Notes: generated from the letters alone by a model not told the origin. Shown: positions 17,180 through 26,385, counted from the first letter of the stretch. The stretch: DNA of 64,000 nucleotides from Hellea sp. (GCA_013002305.1 JABDKG010000040.1:140205-204204); one strand, 5' to 3'. Numbers and translations: made by a program.

Positions 17180-19375
17180 ATGGAACATTTTAAATTAGAC
17201 CTCGACAAGAACGGCATATTGCTGATCACCTTTGATAGCCCGGGCCGGAGTATGAACGTATTGTCAAATGCCGTCATGGCGGAGTTTGGCCAGATCGTCG
17301 AAAAGATTAAAACCGAAGCTGACATTAAAGGCGCGGTTATCACTTCCGGAAAAGCGGCGTTTTGCGCCGGCGCCGATCTGGATGAAATGGGCGGCCAAAC
17401 GGCTGAGCTGCAATCGATGATGTCGTCCGACCCGGAAGCCGCGAAAAAGAAACTGTTTGACCAGGTATACTCGCTTAATCAGGAATTCCGAGCCCTGGAA
17501 ACTTGCGGCAAACCTATCGCGGCGGCTGTGAACGGCCTCGCGCTTGGCGGTGGTTTTGAAATCGTTCTAGCCTGTCATGGACGTTTTGCGGCCAATGATA
17601 ACCCGAAATTAAAACTAGGTTTGCCCGAAGCCCTAGTCGGTCTTCTGCCGGGCGCCGGCGGAACGCAGCGCCTGCCACGGCTTGTCGGTTTGATGGCAGC
17701 CGCGCCAATTTTGACACAAGGCAAACAGCTTAAAGCTTCTGAAGCGCAAGCCATGGGTATATTGCACGGTACAGCGCCTCAAACTGAACTAATCAAGACA
17801 GCTAAACAGTGGGTCAAGGACAATCCAAAAGCCAAACAGCCTTGGGATGCGGACCGGTTCAAATTTCCCGGCGGCGCGCCTTATACGGCGCAGGGTTTCC
17901 AGATGTTCGCAGGCGCGAACGCTATGATCCGGAAGGAAACCTATGGCAATTACCCGGCGATGGAGAATATTCTCAAAGCCGTTTACGAAGGCTCGCTGGT
18001 TCCAATGGATGCAGCGCTACGGATTGAGAGCCGTTACTTCGCCGATCTTTTCTTGCGGCCCGAAAGCAAGAACATGATCCGCTCTTTATTTGTCTCCAAA
18101 CAGGCGATCGAAAAAGGCGAAGGCCGTCCGGCGGGTCAGACTAAAGGCGAAATCAATAAAGTTGGCGTTATCGGCGCTGGCTTTATGGGTGCAGGCATTG
18201 CTTATGTGTCTGCCATGTCAGGCATCGAGGTCGTTTTGATCGATCGCGACCAAGAAGGCGCGGATAAAGGCAAACAGTTCACAATTGATGAGCAAACTAA
18301 ACGCGTTAAACGCAGAAAATCAACGCAGGAAAAAGCCGACAAGATTATCAACAGAATTGAAGCGACTACGGATTACGCCAAGCTTAATGACGTTGATCTG
18401 ATCGTCGAGGCCGTGTTCGAAGACAGCGCGCTTAAGGCCAAAATTACAGAACTGGCCGAAGACGTGATTGGCGACAAAGCTGTGTTTGGATCTAACACTT
18501 CAACCATTCCGATTACGGATTTGGCTAAGGCGTCCAAGCGCCCTGACAATTTCATCGGCATTCACTTCTTCAGTCCCGTTCACAAAATGATGCTGGTCGA
18601 GATTATCAAAGGTGAAAAGACATCAGACTATGCAATTTCCCGCGCGATTGATTTTGTCTCGCGGATTCGCAAAGTGCCGATCGTGGTTGAAGACACGCGC
18701 GGCTTTTATGCCAACCGTTGTGTCATGCGCTATATTCAAGAGGGTTATAATCTCTTGTCGGAAGGCGTAAAGCCGGCTCTGATTGAAAACGCTGCCAAAA
18801 TGGCCGGCATGCCAGTTGGACCTCTTGCGCTTCAAGACGAAGTTGCAATTGATCTGGGCTATAAAGTTATGCAGCAGACCAAAAGGGATTTGGGCAATAA
18901 TTATGAGCCCAATGCGGGCGAGCCGATCATTACCGCTATGGTCGAGAAATATGAGCGCTTTGGCCGTAAAAACGGCAAAGGCTTTTATGTTTATAATGGC
19001 AAAGAAAAACATCTCTGGGAAGAGCTAGGTCAGTTCGCTGTCAATGGCATTTTGGATGAACAGCCCGCCGTTCAAGAGATTAAAGACCGGATCATGTACA
19101 CGCAGGCGATCGAAGCGGCCCGCACATTTGACGAGGGCATAATCCATGACCCGCGCGAAGCTGACCTTGGCTCGATCTTCGGTTGGGGCTTTGCTCCGTT
19201 CACGGGCGGCGCGATCAGTTTCATTGATACGAAAGGCGCCAAAGCGTTTGTAGCGCGCGCTGATGAACTTCGTGATGCCCACGGATCGCAGTTTGAAGTG
19301 CCAGCACTTCTGCGCGACATGGCCGAAAAGGGCGACAGCTTCTATAGCCGTTTTGGTCAAAAGAAGGCGGCCTAA
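17180..19375 (+). CDS. fadJ: Fused enoyl-CoA hydratase / 3-hydroxyacyl-CoA dehydrogenase (FadB/FadJ-like)
   Basis: A 731-residue multifunctional beta-oxidation protein. The N-terminal crotonase domain (residues ~1-200) has the oxyanion-hole segments AAFCAGADLDEMG and NGLALGGGFEIVLAC, and the catalytic Glu region GLPEALVGLLPGAGGTQRLP. The NAD-binding 3-hydroxyacyl-CoA dehydrogenase domain starts near 330 with VGVIGAGFMGAGIAYVSAM, followed by the helical C-terminal domain (GIHFFSPVHKMMLVEIIKG, then RGFYANRCVMRYIQEG). It hydrates enoyl-CoA and oxidises the resulting 3-hydroxyacyl-CoA. The adjacent thiolase completes the cycle. A palindromic REP-like element follows the stop codon. Confidence 0.93.
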   Translation: MEHFKLDLDKNGILLITFDSPGRSMNVLSNAVMAEFGQIVEKIKTEADIKGAVITSGKAAFCAGADLDEMGGQTAELQSMMSSDPEAAKKKLFDQVYSLNQEFRALETCGKPIAAAVNGLALGGGFEIVLACHGRFAANDNPKLKLGLPEALVGLLPGAGGTQRLPRLVGLMAAAPILTQGKQLKASEAQAMGILHGTAPQTELIKTAKQWVKDNPKAKQPWDADRFKFPGGAPYTAQGFQMFAGANAMIRKETYGNYPAMENILKAVYEGSLVPMDAALRIESRYFADLFLRPESKNMIRSLFVSKQAIEKGEGRPAGQTKGEINKVGVIGAGFMGAGIAYVSAMSGIEVVLIDRDQEGADKGKQFTIDEQTKRVKRRKSTQEKADKIINRIEATTDYAKLNDVDLIVEAVFEDSALKAKITELAEDVIGDKAVFGSNTSTIPITDLAKASKRPDNFIGIHFFSPVHKMMLVEIIKGEKTSDYAISRAIDFVSRIRKVPIVVEDTRGFYANRCVMRYIQEGYNLLSEGVKPALIENAAKMAGMPVGPLALQDEVAIDLGYKVMQQTKRDLGNNYEPNAGEPIITAMVEKYERFGRKNGKGFYVYNGKEKHLWEELGQFAVNGILDEQPAVQEIKDRIMYTQAIEAARTFDEGIIHDPREADLGSIFGWGFAPFTGGAISFIDTKGAKAFVARADELRDAHGSQFEVPALLRDMAEKGDSFYSRFGQKKAA

Positions 19376-19390
19376 CAATACCACAAAACC

Positions 19391-19488
19391 CCGCTCATCT
19401 CTGCGAAAACGGGGAACCAGATTGCGATTATGGTCCAGCAGGATTCAAATTGGAAAAGTGGATCCCCAATCAAGTTGGGGATGAGCGG
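19391..19488. repeat. REP/MITE-like palindromic intergenic element
   Basis: A 98-base element bounded by perfect 9-base inverted termini, CCGCTCATC (19391-19399) and GATGAGCGG (19480-19488). Inside lie CTGCGAAAACGGGG on the left and a perfect inner hairpin, ATCCCCAA-TCAAG-TTGGGGAT (19462-19482), on the right. It fills most of the 135-base gap between the FadJ-like gene and the crotonase. Its organisation resembles the dispersed CCGTCAT-type palindromic repeats common between alphaproteobacterial genes. Only one copy is seen in this window, so the dispersed nature is inferred. Confidence 0.6.
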
Positions 19489-19510
19489 ATTTAAACATTG
19501 GAGAGAATAG

Positions 19511-20212
19511 ATGTCCGGAAACGTTTCCTACGCACATGATGACGGCATTGCCACGATCAAAATGGATGATGGCAAAGCCAACGCTTTATCTACTGCGATG
19601 ATCGGTGAGCTTAACACCGCTTTTGACAAAGCAGAAGCTGACAATGCCATTATCATTCTGACGGGCCGCGACGGATTATTTTGCGGCGGGTTTGATCTCA
19701 AGGAAATGGGCGATGGCCCGCAAGACGCACTCCAGCTGACATCACTGGGCTCCAAACTCGCCCGCCGGATTATGGCGTTTCCTCGCCCGGTTATTTTGGT
19801 CGCGACGGGTCACACCATAGCGATGGGTGCGTTTCTGGCATTGGCCTGTGATTATCGCATCATCGCTGAAGGTGACTTTAAAACCGGTCTCAATGAAACT
19901 ATGATTGGCATGACCATGCATAATTTCGGGATTGAGCTTGGTCGTTATCGCCTCGCCAAAAACTATTTTAATCGATGCGTTATCAATGCCGAAATTTTCA
20001 GCCCGCGTGATGCTGTTCGTGCTGGCTTCTTCGACCGCACAGTGCCGGTTGATCAGCTGGCTATGGCAGGCCCGATGGCCGGGCAAATGTTCAAACAGCT
20101 CAATGAAACCGCCTTTAAAAACACCAAACGCCGCTCCCGCAAAGCTGCCTTTGCGATCTTGGACCAAGCCATCGAAGATGATCTCGATCCGGCCAAAGTC
20201 CACGCGATGTAG
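19511..20212 (+). CDS. Crotonase / enoyl-CoA hydratase family protein
   Basis: A 233-residue single-domain crotonase. The oxyanion-hole segment is GRDGLFCGGFDLKEMG (~residue 53), and the second conserved segment is ATGHTIAMGAFLALACDYRI (~98). Where canonical hydratases carry two Glu residues, the region reads GLNETMIGMTMHNFGIELG, so one Glu is retained and the reaction may be hydration, isomerisation or another crotonase chemistry. ATG 19511 is preceded by GGAGAGAATAG. It is in line with the beta-oxidation genes and 16 bases before the alpha/beta hydrolase. Confidence 0.88.
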   Translation: MSGNVSYAHDDGIATIKMDDGKANALSTAMIGELNTAFDKAEADNAIIILTGRDGLFCGGFDLKEMGDGPQDALQLTSLGSKLARRIMAFPRPVILVATGHTIAMGAFLALACDYRIIAEGDFKTGLNETMIGMTMHNFGIELGRYRLAKNYFNRCVINAEIFSPRDAVRAGFFDRTVPVDQLAMAGPMAGQMFKQLNETAFKNTKRRSRKAAFAILDQAIEDDLDPAKVHAM

Positions 20213-20227
20213 TCCTGAAAGGCTCTT

Positions 20228-21109
20228 ATGAGCTTTAAGCGCAATTCTTACGATATGCCCGGCGGCACGATGTCCGCTCTGCATGTCAACGAAAGTAAAG
20301 GCCGAGCGCGTCTGGTATTTGCCCATGCCAATGGATTTAATGGCCAAACTTATCGCGCAATTTTAGGACCGCTCAATGTACATTCTATCGCCGTCGATTT
20401 GCGCGGCCATGGATTTACGGACCTGCCCACCAATATAAAAGCCCTAAAAGGGTTTCAAATTTTTGCCGACGATTTGGTGACATTTATTAGCCGAAATGTA
20501 CCTGGCAAAGTCATTCTGTCCGGCCATAGTTTCGGCGCCGTCGCGGCCATACTCGCGGCACCGCAGCTCACGGACCGGCTCGCTGGATATGTTGGGTTTG
20601 ATCCGGTTTCCATGCCCTGGATTGGACGGCAATGGCCGAACATTCCGGGCGGACGAGCCTGGATGAAAAAATATGTTCCCATTGCCAAAAATGCCAGAAA
20701 TCGTCGCCGTCAATTTGACAGTCTCGAGGCGGCTTTCAAACGCTATAAAGGCCGCGCAGCGTTTAAAAAGGTTCCCGATGAAATCTTAAAGGACTATCTT
20801 AAAGGCGGGATGGAGCCCAATGATAATGGCATGCAACTCTCTTGCGACCCTGAATGGGAACAAGCCGTGTTTTGCGCGCAGGCTCATAATCTATATAAGG
20901 CGGCGCGGTTCTTACCGAAAAATTCAAAGGCGCATTATGCAGGAAAGTTTGCTGTAAGCTCTAAAGGTACAAGAGCAAAGCTTGGTCGGGTGATTGGGCA
21001 GAATAATATTATATTTAATCCGAAATTTTCACACCTGTTTCCGATCCAAGAGCCGGAATATGCGGCGGGCGCCCTAACGGATTGTATCAAGCATGCAGAT
21101 TGGGAATAA
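20228..21109 (+). CDS. Alpha/beta hydrolase
   Basis: A 293-residue alpha/beta hydrolase. The nucleophile elbow is GHSFGAV (Ser near residue 98), preceded by the VDLRGHGFTDLP strand typical of the fold; the late His is probably in FSHLFPIQEPEYA near the C-terminus. Likely a cytoplasmic ester or thioester hydrolase; the substrate is not predictable. It is probably the last gene of the acyl-CoA cluster. Its 3' end overlaps the oppositely oriented double-hotdog thioesterase by 23 bases (21087-21109). Confidence 0.85.
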   Translation: MSFKRNSYDMPGGTMSALHVNESKGRARLVFAHANGFNGQTYRAILGPLNVHSIAVDLRGHGFTDLPTNIKALKGFQIFADDLVTFISRNVPGKVILSGHSFGAVAAILAAPQLTDRLAGYVGFDPVSMPWIGRQWPNIPGGRAWMKKYVPIAKNARNRRRQFDSLEAAFKRYKGRAAFKKVPDEILKDYLKGGMEPNDNGMQLSCDPEWEQAVFCAQAHNLYKAARFLPKNSKAHYAGKFAVSSKGTRAKLGRVIGQNNIIFNPKFSHLFPIQEPEYAAGALTDCIKHADWE

Positions 21110-21995
21110 TCACTTTTCCGATCGCTTTAACGACTGATTTTTTAGGCACAACTAACTGCCGTTTTTCCAGATCAATTAGTCCGTTGACCGCAATCATGGA
21201 GCCATAGGGTTTACCTGTAATTGGGTTAACGAAATGATGGACCAATTGCCGGACTTTGTCTTTTACACCGAGCACGCCGGAGCAAATGATAAATGGATCG
21301 CCGGAGCTCGGGAAAATGTGAAAACGGTGGCGAATTTCAAGCAAGACACCCATGACAGGTCCTACTTCAATACCGTCAGGCCAGGCAGTTCCAAAATGCC
21401 GGATACTTCCTGACAAGCGCCCGAGCACATGCTGCGCGCAAACCGTATCTGAATTTCCGGTTTCCCAGCTTTGAAACACGCCCCGCCCAATAGTCTCGCA
21501 GCCCCATTTTTGCAGGGTTTCCAAATTGGCACCAGTCATTTCTGTATCCGGCATTCCCTTGGGCATCGCGTAGTCCGGAGTTTCAATCAGATATTTTTTG
21601 GCATTCCGCTTGAGCCTATCCGGCCATGGAAACGTCTGATGTGTCGGTAAGTAAACATGCTCTAATTGTTCCCGAATAGTCGCGGCCAAACTGCCATCAT
21701 CATGATACATCACATGCACAAGCGACAGATCATTTTTTCCGAGACGGGTGATGGCTGTTTCAATTCGAAGCGCCGAGCCCGGACGGGCTTCGCGCATATA
21801 TTTGATGTGAAATTCACGAACGCGGACAGTCGAAGGTGTGCCCTTTTCAAAAGCGTGGACGAGCCCCATTTGCATGATGAACATTTGCCGGGCTTGCTGC
21901 GCCTTCGTCATATAATGACGCATGTTCAGATGGCCAAGCTCGTCGCATTCCTGTTGGCCGGCTTCGCCCTGCCATGTCGGTAAAAACTGTTTCAA
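21087..21995 (-). CDS. Double-hotdog acyl-CoA thioesterase family protein
   Basis: A 302-residue protein with two consecutive 4HBT-type hotdog domains. The first (~residues 8-115) has the signature CDELGHLNMRHYMTKAQQAR, matching the D-x-x-x-H-x-N-x-x-x-Y active-site pattern of 4-hydroxybenzoyl-CoA-type thioesterases. The second half (~165-300) is more degenerate. Presumed to hydrolyse acyl-CoA in the cytoplasm. It overlaps convergently with the hydrolase gene and is followed upstream, after three bases, by zur on the same strand, so zur and this gene may be cotranscribed. Confidence 0.75.
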   Translation of the reverse strand: MKQFLPTWQGEAGQQECDELGHLNMRHYMTKAQQARQMFIMQMGLVHAFEKGTPSTVRVREFHIKYMREARPGSALRIETAITRLGKNDLSLVHVMYHDDGSLAATIREQLEHVYLPTHQTFPWPDRLKRNAKKYLIETPDYAMPKGMPDTEMTGANLETLQKWGCETIGRGVFQSWETGNSDTVCAQHVLGRLSGSIRHFGTAWPDGIEVGPVMGVLLEIRHRFHIFPSSGDPFIICSGVLGVKDKVRQLVHHFVNPITGKPYGSMIAVNGLIDLEKRQLVVPKKSVVKAIGKVIIPNLHA

Positions 21996-21998
21996 TGT

Positions 21999-22442
21999 TT
22001 AGTCAGCGCAGCTGTCGCACTGTCCGTAATGCTCGATCACACTGCGTTTGATGACAAATCCATCTGGGCGACATTCCAGATGATCATGAGCGTGACGCTC
22101 TTCGACCATATCGCAGCTCTCGCAAATAAAAAATTCGGCTGCATGACCCTCATGAAGATGGTCGCAAGTAATATAGGCGTTCAGCGCCTCAACCCGATGC
22201 ACCAATCCGAGGCGGGTGAAAAAATCAAGCGCGCGGTATACAGTCGGCGGTTTAGGGGAACCATGTTCAGGCCGCAGCATGTCGAGAAGATCATATGCTT
22301 TAATCGGCCCTCCAGCATCTATCAAAAGGCCGAAAATATGCTCCCTTAGCGGCGTGAAACGCTCGCCATGGGCGGTGCAGACGTTCCGCGCATTTTCCAT
22401 ACGCTGCTCTTTACTGGCCGGAATATGGTCGTGATCTGCCAT
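21999..22442 (-). CDS. zur: Zinc uptake regulator Zur (Fur family)
   Basis: A 147-residue Fur-superfamily repressor closer to Zur than Fur. The DNA-recognition region reads KAYDLLDMLRPEHGSPKPPT with VYRALDFFTRLGLVHRVEAL next to it, nearly matching E. coli Zur. Zinc-binding cysteine pairs are FICESCDMVEE and, at the C-terminus, GQCDSCAD, with a His-rich segment (HAHDHLE) between. In zinc-replete cells such proteins repress zinc uptake genes. No znuABC is in the window. The only nearby candidate half-site (ATAACAT, upstream of the ATG) is too weak to call an operator. Confidence 0.88.
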   Translation of the reverse strand: MADHDHIPASKEQRMENARNVCTAHGERFTPLREHIFGLLIDAGGPIKAYDLLDMLRPEHGSPKPPTVYRALDFFTRLGLVHRVEALNAYITCDHLHEGHAAEFFICESCDMVEERHAHDHLECRPDGFVIKRSVIEHYGQCDSCAD

Positions 22443-22608
22443 GATGGTTTCCCTTTTTAAGATAACATAACGCCTAAAGTCGATTTTGCAAACGCGCTAA
22501 AATAGGAATTTCCAAGCGATTCGCGTGATTCTTTCATTGAAGCCCTATTGTATTTTCGCTAGGAGGCCCCAAATTTTCAAATAACGAATTCCAACATATG
22601 AGGGAAAA

Positions 22609-23394
22609 ATGGCGAAAGCTCCGAAAGAAAATGATGTGTCCGTAACCGGCAATGTCATGTTTTACAACAATCCAAAACCACTGAACAAAGATGCACACGG
22701 CAAATCCGGTGTAAAGCCTGTCGATAAGCCATTTGAATTTATGGCCAAAAACCACTTTGTCCCGCTGACAGCACAAGAATTTGGCGCGGCTGCCGCGTCT
22801 TATCCAGTGGTATTTGCCGGCGATGAGAGAAACCCGATTGCTATTATGGGCATCCGGACCGGGGAAAACCTGTTCGTCTCTGAAGGTCAGTTTGCGCAAG
22901 ACTATTATTTGCCTGCATTTGCACGCCGTTATCCATTTGTTTTGGCTAACGACCCGGACAATCAGAGATTTGTTGTCTGTGTTGACGAAGAAGCGGAATG
23001 CGTCACCAATAAAAAACCCGAGAAAAAGTTCTTTGATGGTGATCAGGCCTCTGCATTTACTCAGGAAGCTTTTCAGTTCCTGCAAAATTTCGAACGCGAT
23101 CGTCAATCCACTCAGAATATGATCGCCCGTTTTAAAGAGCTCGATCTCTTTGAAATGAAAGACATGCACTTCCAAGGACAAAATCCTGATGGATCACCGT
23201 CCGAGCGTCAGAAAATTGCGGAATATTTCGCGATTACAGAAGAGCGCCTCAAAGCCCTTCCGATCGAAACCATTAAGGAACTCAATGATAATGGCATGCT
23301 TGCTGTTGCCCACGCGCACATGATTTCTCTCGGAAACTGGCAGCGTCTGGTCAATATGACCTTGCGCCGGGCTGCTGAAGAAGCCGCGAGTTAA
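22609..23394 (+). CDS. SapC family protein
   Basis: A 261-residue member of the SapC family (PF07277). Recognisable segments are NHFVPLTAQEFGAAAASYPV (~residue 44), YYLPAFARRYPFVLAND (~102) and the C-terminal MISLGNWQRLVNM. The family is named after a protein encoded near S-layer genes of Campylobacter, but in alphaproteobacteria it often accompanies TonB-dependent receptors and its function is unknown. There is no signal peptide. ATG 22609 follows TGAGGGAAAA. It stands alone, with a good terminator just after the stop. Confidence 0.8.
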   Translation: MAKAPKENDVSVTGNVMFYNNPKPLNKDAHGKSGVKPVDKPFEFMAKNHFVPLTAQEFGAAAASYPVVFAGDERNPIAIMGIRTGENLFVSEGQFAQDYYLPAFARRYPFVLANDPDNQRFVVCVDEEAECVTNKKPEKKFFDGDQASAFTQEAFQFLQNFERDRQSTQNMIARFKELDLFEMKDMHFQGQNPDGSPSERQKIAEYFAITEERLKALPIETIKELNDNGMLAVAHAHMISLGNWQRLVNMTLRRAAEEAAS

Positions 23395-23417
23395 GCGTTC
23401 TGTAGAATGATAAATTG

Positions 23418-23441
23418 CCCGGCCCTTGTGCCGGGTTTTTT
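23418..23441 (+). terminator. Rho-independent terminator after SapC gene
   Basis: CCCGGC-CCTTGT-GCCGGG makes a six-base-pair GC stem with a six-base loop followed by six T residues, 24 bases after the SapC stop codon. It is a strong classical intrinsic terminator. Confidence 0.85.
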
Positions 23442-23524
23442 ATTTGCCTCACACTGTGTTCAAATGTGCGTGAGACTGCGTTTTCTGCATGGGCTTGTTA
23501 ACTCATTTACGGTAAGAGGCCGCC

Positions 23525-25624
23525 ATGCGATTCATAATTCTGACATTATCGGCGCTTTGGATATGGATGAGCGTTACGGACGCGCAGGCTTCCGAGTCAG
23601 CCCTTGTCGATACGGGCTATGTTAACGCTCAGCTCGTCAGTGATCACAGCGAAGTCGCGCCGGGCCAAACCTTTCATATCGCGTTACGTCAGCTTATGGA
23701 TAAGGGCTGGCATACTTATTGGTATAATCCGGGCGATAGTGGCGAGCCTGTTCAAATTAAGGGCTGGGACAAATCTGATGCGTTGACAACCGGCGAAATA
23801 ATCTGGCCACTACCGCGCGCTATTCCAACCGGGTCCGATGATTTTATTTTAATTAATTACGGATTTGATGACAGCGCCGTTTTTCCGGTACCGGTAACCG
23901 TTTCGCCGGACGCGGCTCTTGGGGATGTGCTCTCTATCGAGGGCGATTTTTATTATTTGGTCTGTGAGGATATTTGTGTCCCTGAAGGGACGAAACTATC
24001 ACTCAACGTCATAGTCGGCGAGCCTAAACTCGACGAACAATGGAGCGGATTGATCGAGCAAAGCCGTGCCAAATCACCAAAGCTCGGAACGATCGACGCC
24101 GGAATCATCAAGCGGGATAAGCGCGCAATATTGCGGTTTAAAAACCTGCCCACCGGTGAATATGATCAGGCCCATTTTTTTCCTTGGGAGCAGGGCATTA
24201 TTGAGCCGAGCGTTCCGCAAGTTCTGACAATTACTAATCAAGGCCTTCAAATTGAAACCGATACCGGCTTTGGCTGGAAAAAAGACCCACCAGAAACCGC
24301 AGGCGGTGTCTTACGCTATTTAGGCAAAGACGGGCCGGTCGGCGTGGACGTAATTGTCAAAACAGATTCTATCCCGGATATTGGGGCGGTCGCATCGGCG
24401 CCTGCGACAGTCGGGCCTGACAATGACACGGCTAATATCGGCCTTCTGAGCATGATTTTCGCAGCGTTCCTGGGGGGCGTAGTTTTAAATATCATGCCCT
24501 GTGTATTTCCAATTGTATCTTTGAAGGCACTCAGTATCGCTAAAATGGCCCATGGGGATTTGCGCCAGGTTCGCCGCGATGCCTGGATGTACACGATCGG
24601 GATCATCGCCTCTTTCCTTTTAATGACGGCTCTTATCCTGATGCTTAAAGCCGGCGGCAGCTCGGTCGGCTGGGCGTTTCATTTTCAAGACCCGAGGGTC
24701 GTTGGCGTTTTAGCAATTTTACTATTCGCGATTGGGCTCAATCTTTTAGGCGTATTTGAAGTGGCTGGCGGGTTTCAAAATACCGGGCAATCTTTGACGC
24801 AAAAAGGCGGACTGGTCGGATCATTCTTTACCGGTGTCTTAGCCGTTATTGTTGCAACCCCTTGTATGGCCCCGTTTATGGCGGGCGCCGCCGGCTATGC
24901 CATAACCCAATCTCCGAGCAGCGCAGCAATTATTTTCCTAACGCTCGGCATCGGGTTTGCGCTGCCTTATCTGCTGATCGCCTATATTCCGGCCCTCTCG
25001 CGCAAACTGCCCAAGCCCGGCGACTGGATGGTCAAATTTAAAGAGTTTCTGGCCTTCCCAATGTTTGGCGCTGTGATCTGGTTGATTTGGGTCTTGGTAC
25101 AGCAATCCGGCGCAGAAGGCCTGTGGATGTTGCTAACGGCCATGCTGGTCTTAGGGTTCGCGATTTGGCTTCTGCATCAAAACTGGCAATGGGCAAAAGC
25201 TTTAGGTGTGATCGCGCTGCTTGCAATGGCAGCCATAACTATCGCTCTCCATCCTCGGCAGATCAGTACTGAGGGCGAGAAATGGTCTGCGGAGCGGGTT
25301 GCAGAATTGCGCGCCCAAGGAAATCCAGTATTTGTAGATTTTACAGCCGCTTGGTGTGTGCCGTGTAAAGTCAATGAGGGACGGGTCTTAAACACAACAG
25401 AAATCAAAGAACTCTTCAGCGAGACGGGCACTAGATTTCTAATCGCCGATTGGACCAATCGTGATCCCGTCATTGCCGATGAGTTGGCGAAATTTGGACG
25501 GGCCGGGGTTCCGCTCTACCTCTTATACCCGCCGGGTAACAATGACGTGATGCCTGAAATTTTACCTCAAATTCTGACCAAATCTATGATAAGAGAGAAA
25601 ATTCAGGCGGTACGCTCAAACTGA
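23525..25624 (+). CDS. DsbD/ScsB-type membrane thiol-disulfide reductase
   Basis: A 699-residue inner-membrane electron conductor. A signal peptide (residues ~1-23, ending DAQASE) precedes a periplasmic DsbD-N-like domain with the cysteine pair in VCEDICVPEG (~140). The central CcdA-like membrane domain (~300-570) carries NIMPCVFPIVSLKAL and ATPCMAPFMAGA cysteines. The C-terminal thioredoxin domain carries AAWCVPCKVNEG (CxxC, ~617). All three redox pairs of DsbD/ScsB are thus present. It passes reducing equivalents from cytoplasmic thioredoxin to periplasmic partners, in folding, copper tolerance or peroxide defence. The next gene, after 24 bases, encodes a secreted thioredoxin-fold protein that is a likely partner. 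Confidence 0.9.
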   Translation: MRFIILTLSALWIWMSVTDAQASESALVDTGYVNAQLVSDHSEVAPGQTFHIALRQLMDKGWHTYWYNPGDSGEPVQIKGWDKSDALTTGEIIWPLPRAIPTGSDDFILINYGFDDSAVFPVPVTVSPDAALGDVLSIEGDFYYLVCEDICVPEGTKLSLNVIVGEPKLDEQWSGLIEQSRAKSPKLGTIDAGIIKRDKRAILRFKNLPTGEYDQAHFFPWEQGIIEPSVPQVLTITNQGLQIETDTGFGWKKDPPETAGGVLRYLGKDGPVGVDVIVKTDSIPDIGAVASAPATVGPDNDTANIGLLSMIFAAFLGGVVLNIMPCVFPIVSLKALSIAKMAHGDLRQVRRDAWMYTIGIIASFLLMTALILMLKAGGSSVGWAFHFQDPRVVGVLAILLFAIGLNLLGVFEVAGGFQNTGQSLTQKGGLVGSFFTGVLAVIVATPCMAPFMAGAAGYAITQSPSSAAIIFLTLGIGFALPYLLIAYIPALSRKLPKPGDWMVKFKEFLAFPMFGAVIWLIWVLVQQSGAEGLWMLLTAMLVLGFAIWLLHQNWQWAKALGVIALLAMAAITIALHPRQISTEGEKWSAERVAELRAQGNPVFVDFTAAWCVPCKVNEGRVLNTTEIKELFSETGTRFLIADWTNRDPVIADELAKFGRAGVPLYLLYPPGNNDVMPEILPQILTKSMIREKIQAVRSN

Positions 25625-25648
25625 TATCTCAAAGGAGAGCCCTAGATT

Positions 25649-26272
25649 ATGTCTCGTAATTTAATAAAATTAGCCGTTCTCGGTGTTGCTACATTGGCGC
25701 TAACCGGCACAGCTCATGCCAAGATCGAAACCGGTAGCACGGTCTCAAATATCTCCGTCGTGGATTCTGATGGAAATTCGCACAATCTGTCAGATTTTGC
25801 CGGGAAGAAGGTTGTTTTAGAATGGACCAATCACAAATGTCCCTATGTGGTGAAACATTATAATCCAGCTCATGATGGCGGTAATATGCAAAACCTGCAA
25901 CAGGCTGCCGCCGATGATGGCGTCGTCTGGTTATCGATCATTTCATCGGCTCCGGGCAAGCAGGGCTATGTGTCCGGTACGCAGGCCAATCAACTTTCTG
26001 CCGACCGCGGCGCAGCTCCTTCGGCGGTCATTCTGGATGCTTCTGGCGAAGCCGGCCAGATGTTTAGTGCCAAGACGACGCCGCATATGTATGTGATCGA
26101 TGAAGCTCAAACCCTGGTTTATCAAGGCGCAATTGATGATATTCGCTCGACCAATGTCAATGATATCGCCAATGCGACTAATTATGTCACGGCAGCGCTC
26201 AGCGCGATGGATGCCGGGACGCCGGTCGCTGAAACCGATACCAAGCCTTATGGCTGTAGCGTTAAATATTAA
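25649..26272 (+). CDS. Secreted thioredoxin-fold (redoxin) protein
   Basis: A 207-residue protein with a Sec signal peptide (residues ~1-24, GTAHAK). The AhpC/TSA-like thioredoxin fold shows VVLEWTNHKCPYVVKHY, with one cysteine (CPYV) where a CxxC would be expected, and a second cysteine only at the C-terminus (PYGCSVKY). It is therefore a one-Cys-type active site, possibly with a resolving C-terminal Cys. It probably works in the periplasm with the DsbD-like protein encoded just upstream; the pair looks like an operon ending at the hairpin beyond it. Confidence 0.82.
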   Translation: MSRNLIKLAVLGVATLALTGTAHAKIETGSTVSNISVVDSDGNSHNLSDFAGKKVVLEWTNHKCPYVVKHYNPAHDGGNMQNLQQAAADDGVVWLSIISSAPGKQGYVSGTQANQLSADRGAAPSAVILDASGEAGQMFSAKTTPHMYVIDEAQTLVYQGAIDDIRSTNVNDIANATNYVTAALSAMDAGTPVAETDTKPYGCSVKY

Positions 26273-26320
26273 TATCTTCGCCTAGGTTCCTCCCACAGGT
26301 GCGAAGGCGATGAAGGCGAT

Positions 26321-26352
26321 GTCCTCCGTTTGAGAGGGCAGCGTTTTATTTT
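26321..26352 (+). terminator. Probable terminator after the redoxin gene
   Basis: GTCCTC-CGTTTGA-GAGGGC forms a six-pair stem (one G-T pair) with a seven-base loop, followed by AGCG and TTTTATTTT. A second, longer-loop stem (CTTCGC 26276-26281 with GCGAAG 26301-26306) lies upstream of it. Together they probably end the DsbD-redoxin transcript before dapB. I do not recognise a known riboswitch in this gap. Confidence 0.5.
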
Positions 26353-26385
26353 GCCTAATACACATCACACCGTTATAGCGATGCC

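Noticed and set aside
22443..22480. Possible Zur operator (ATAACAT half-site) upstream of zur
   Set aside because: Only one half-site is present and no dyad can be found; not enough to call.
26276..26306. Possible riboswitch upstream of dapB (stem CTTCGC/GCGAAG)
   Set aside because: No conserved lysine-riboswitch or other known core; a simple hairpin between operons is more economical.
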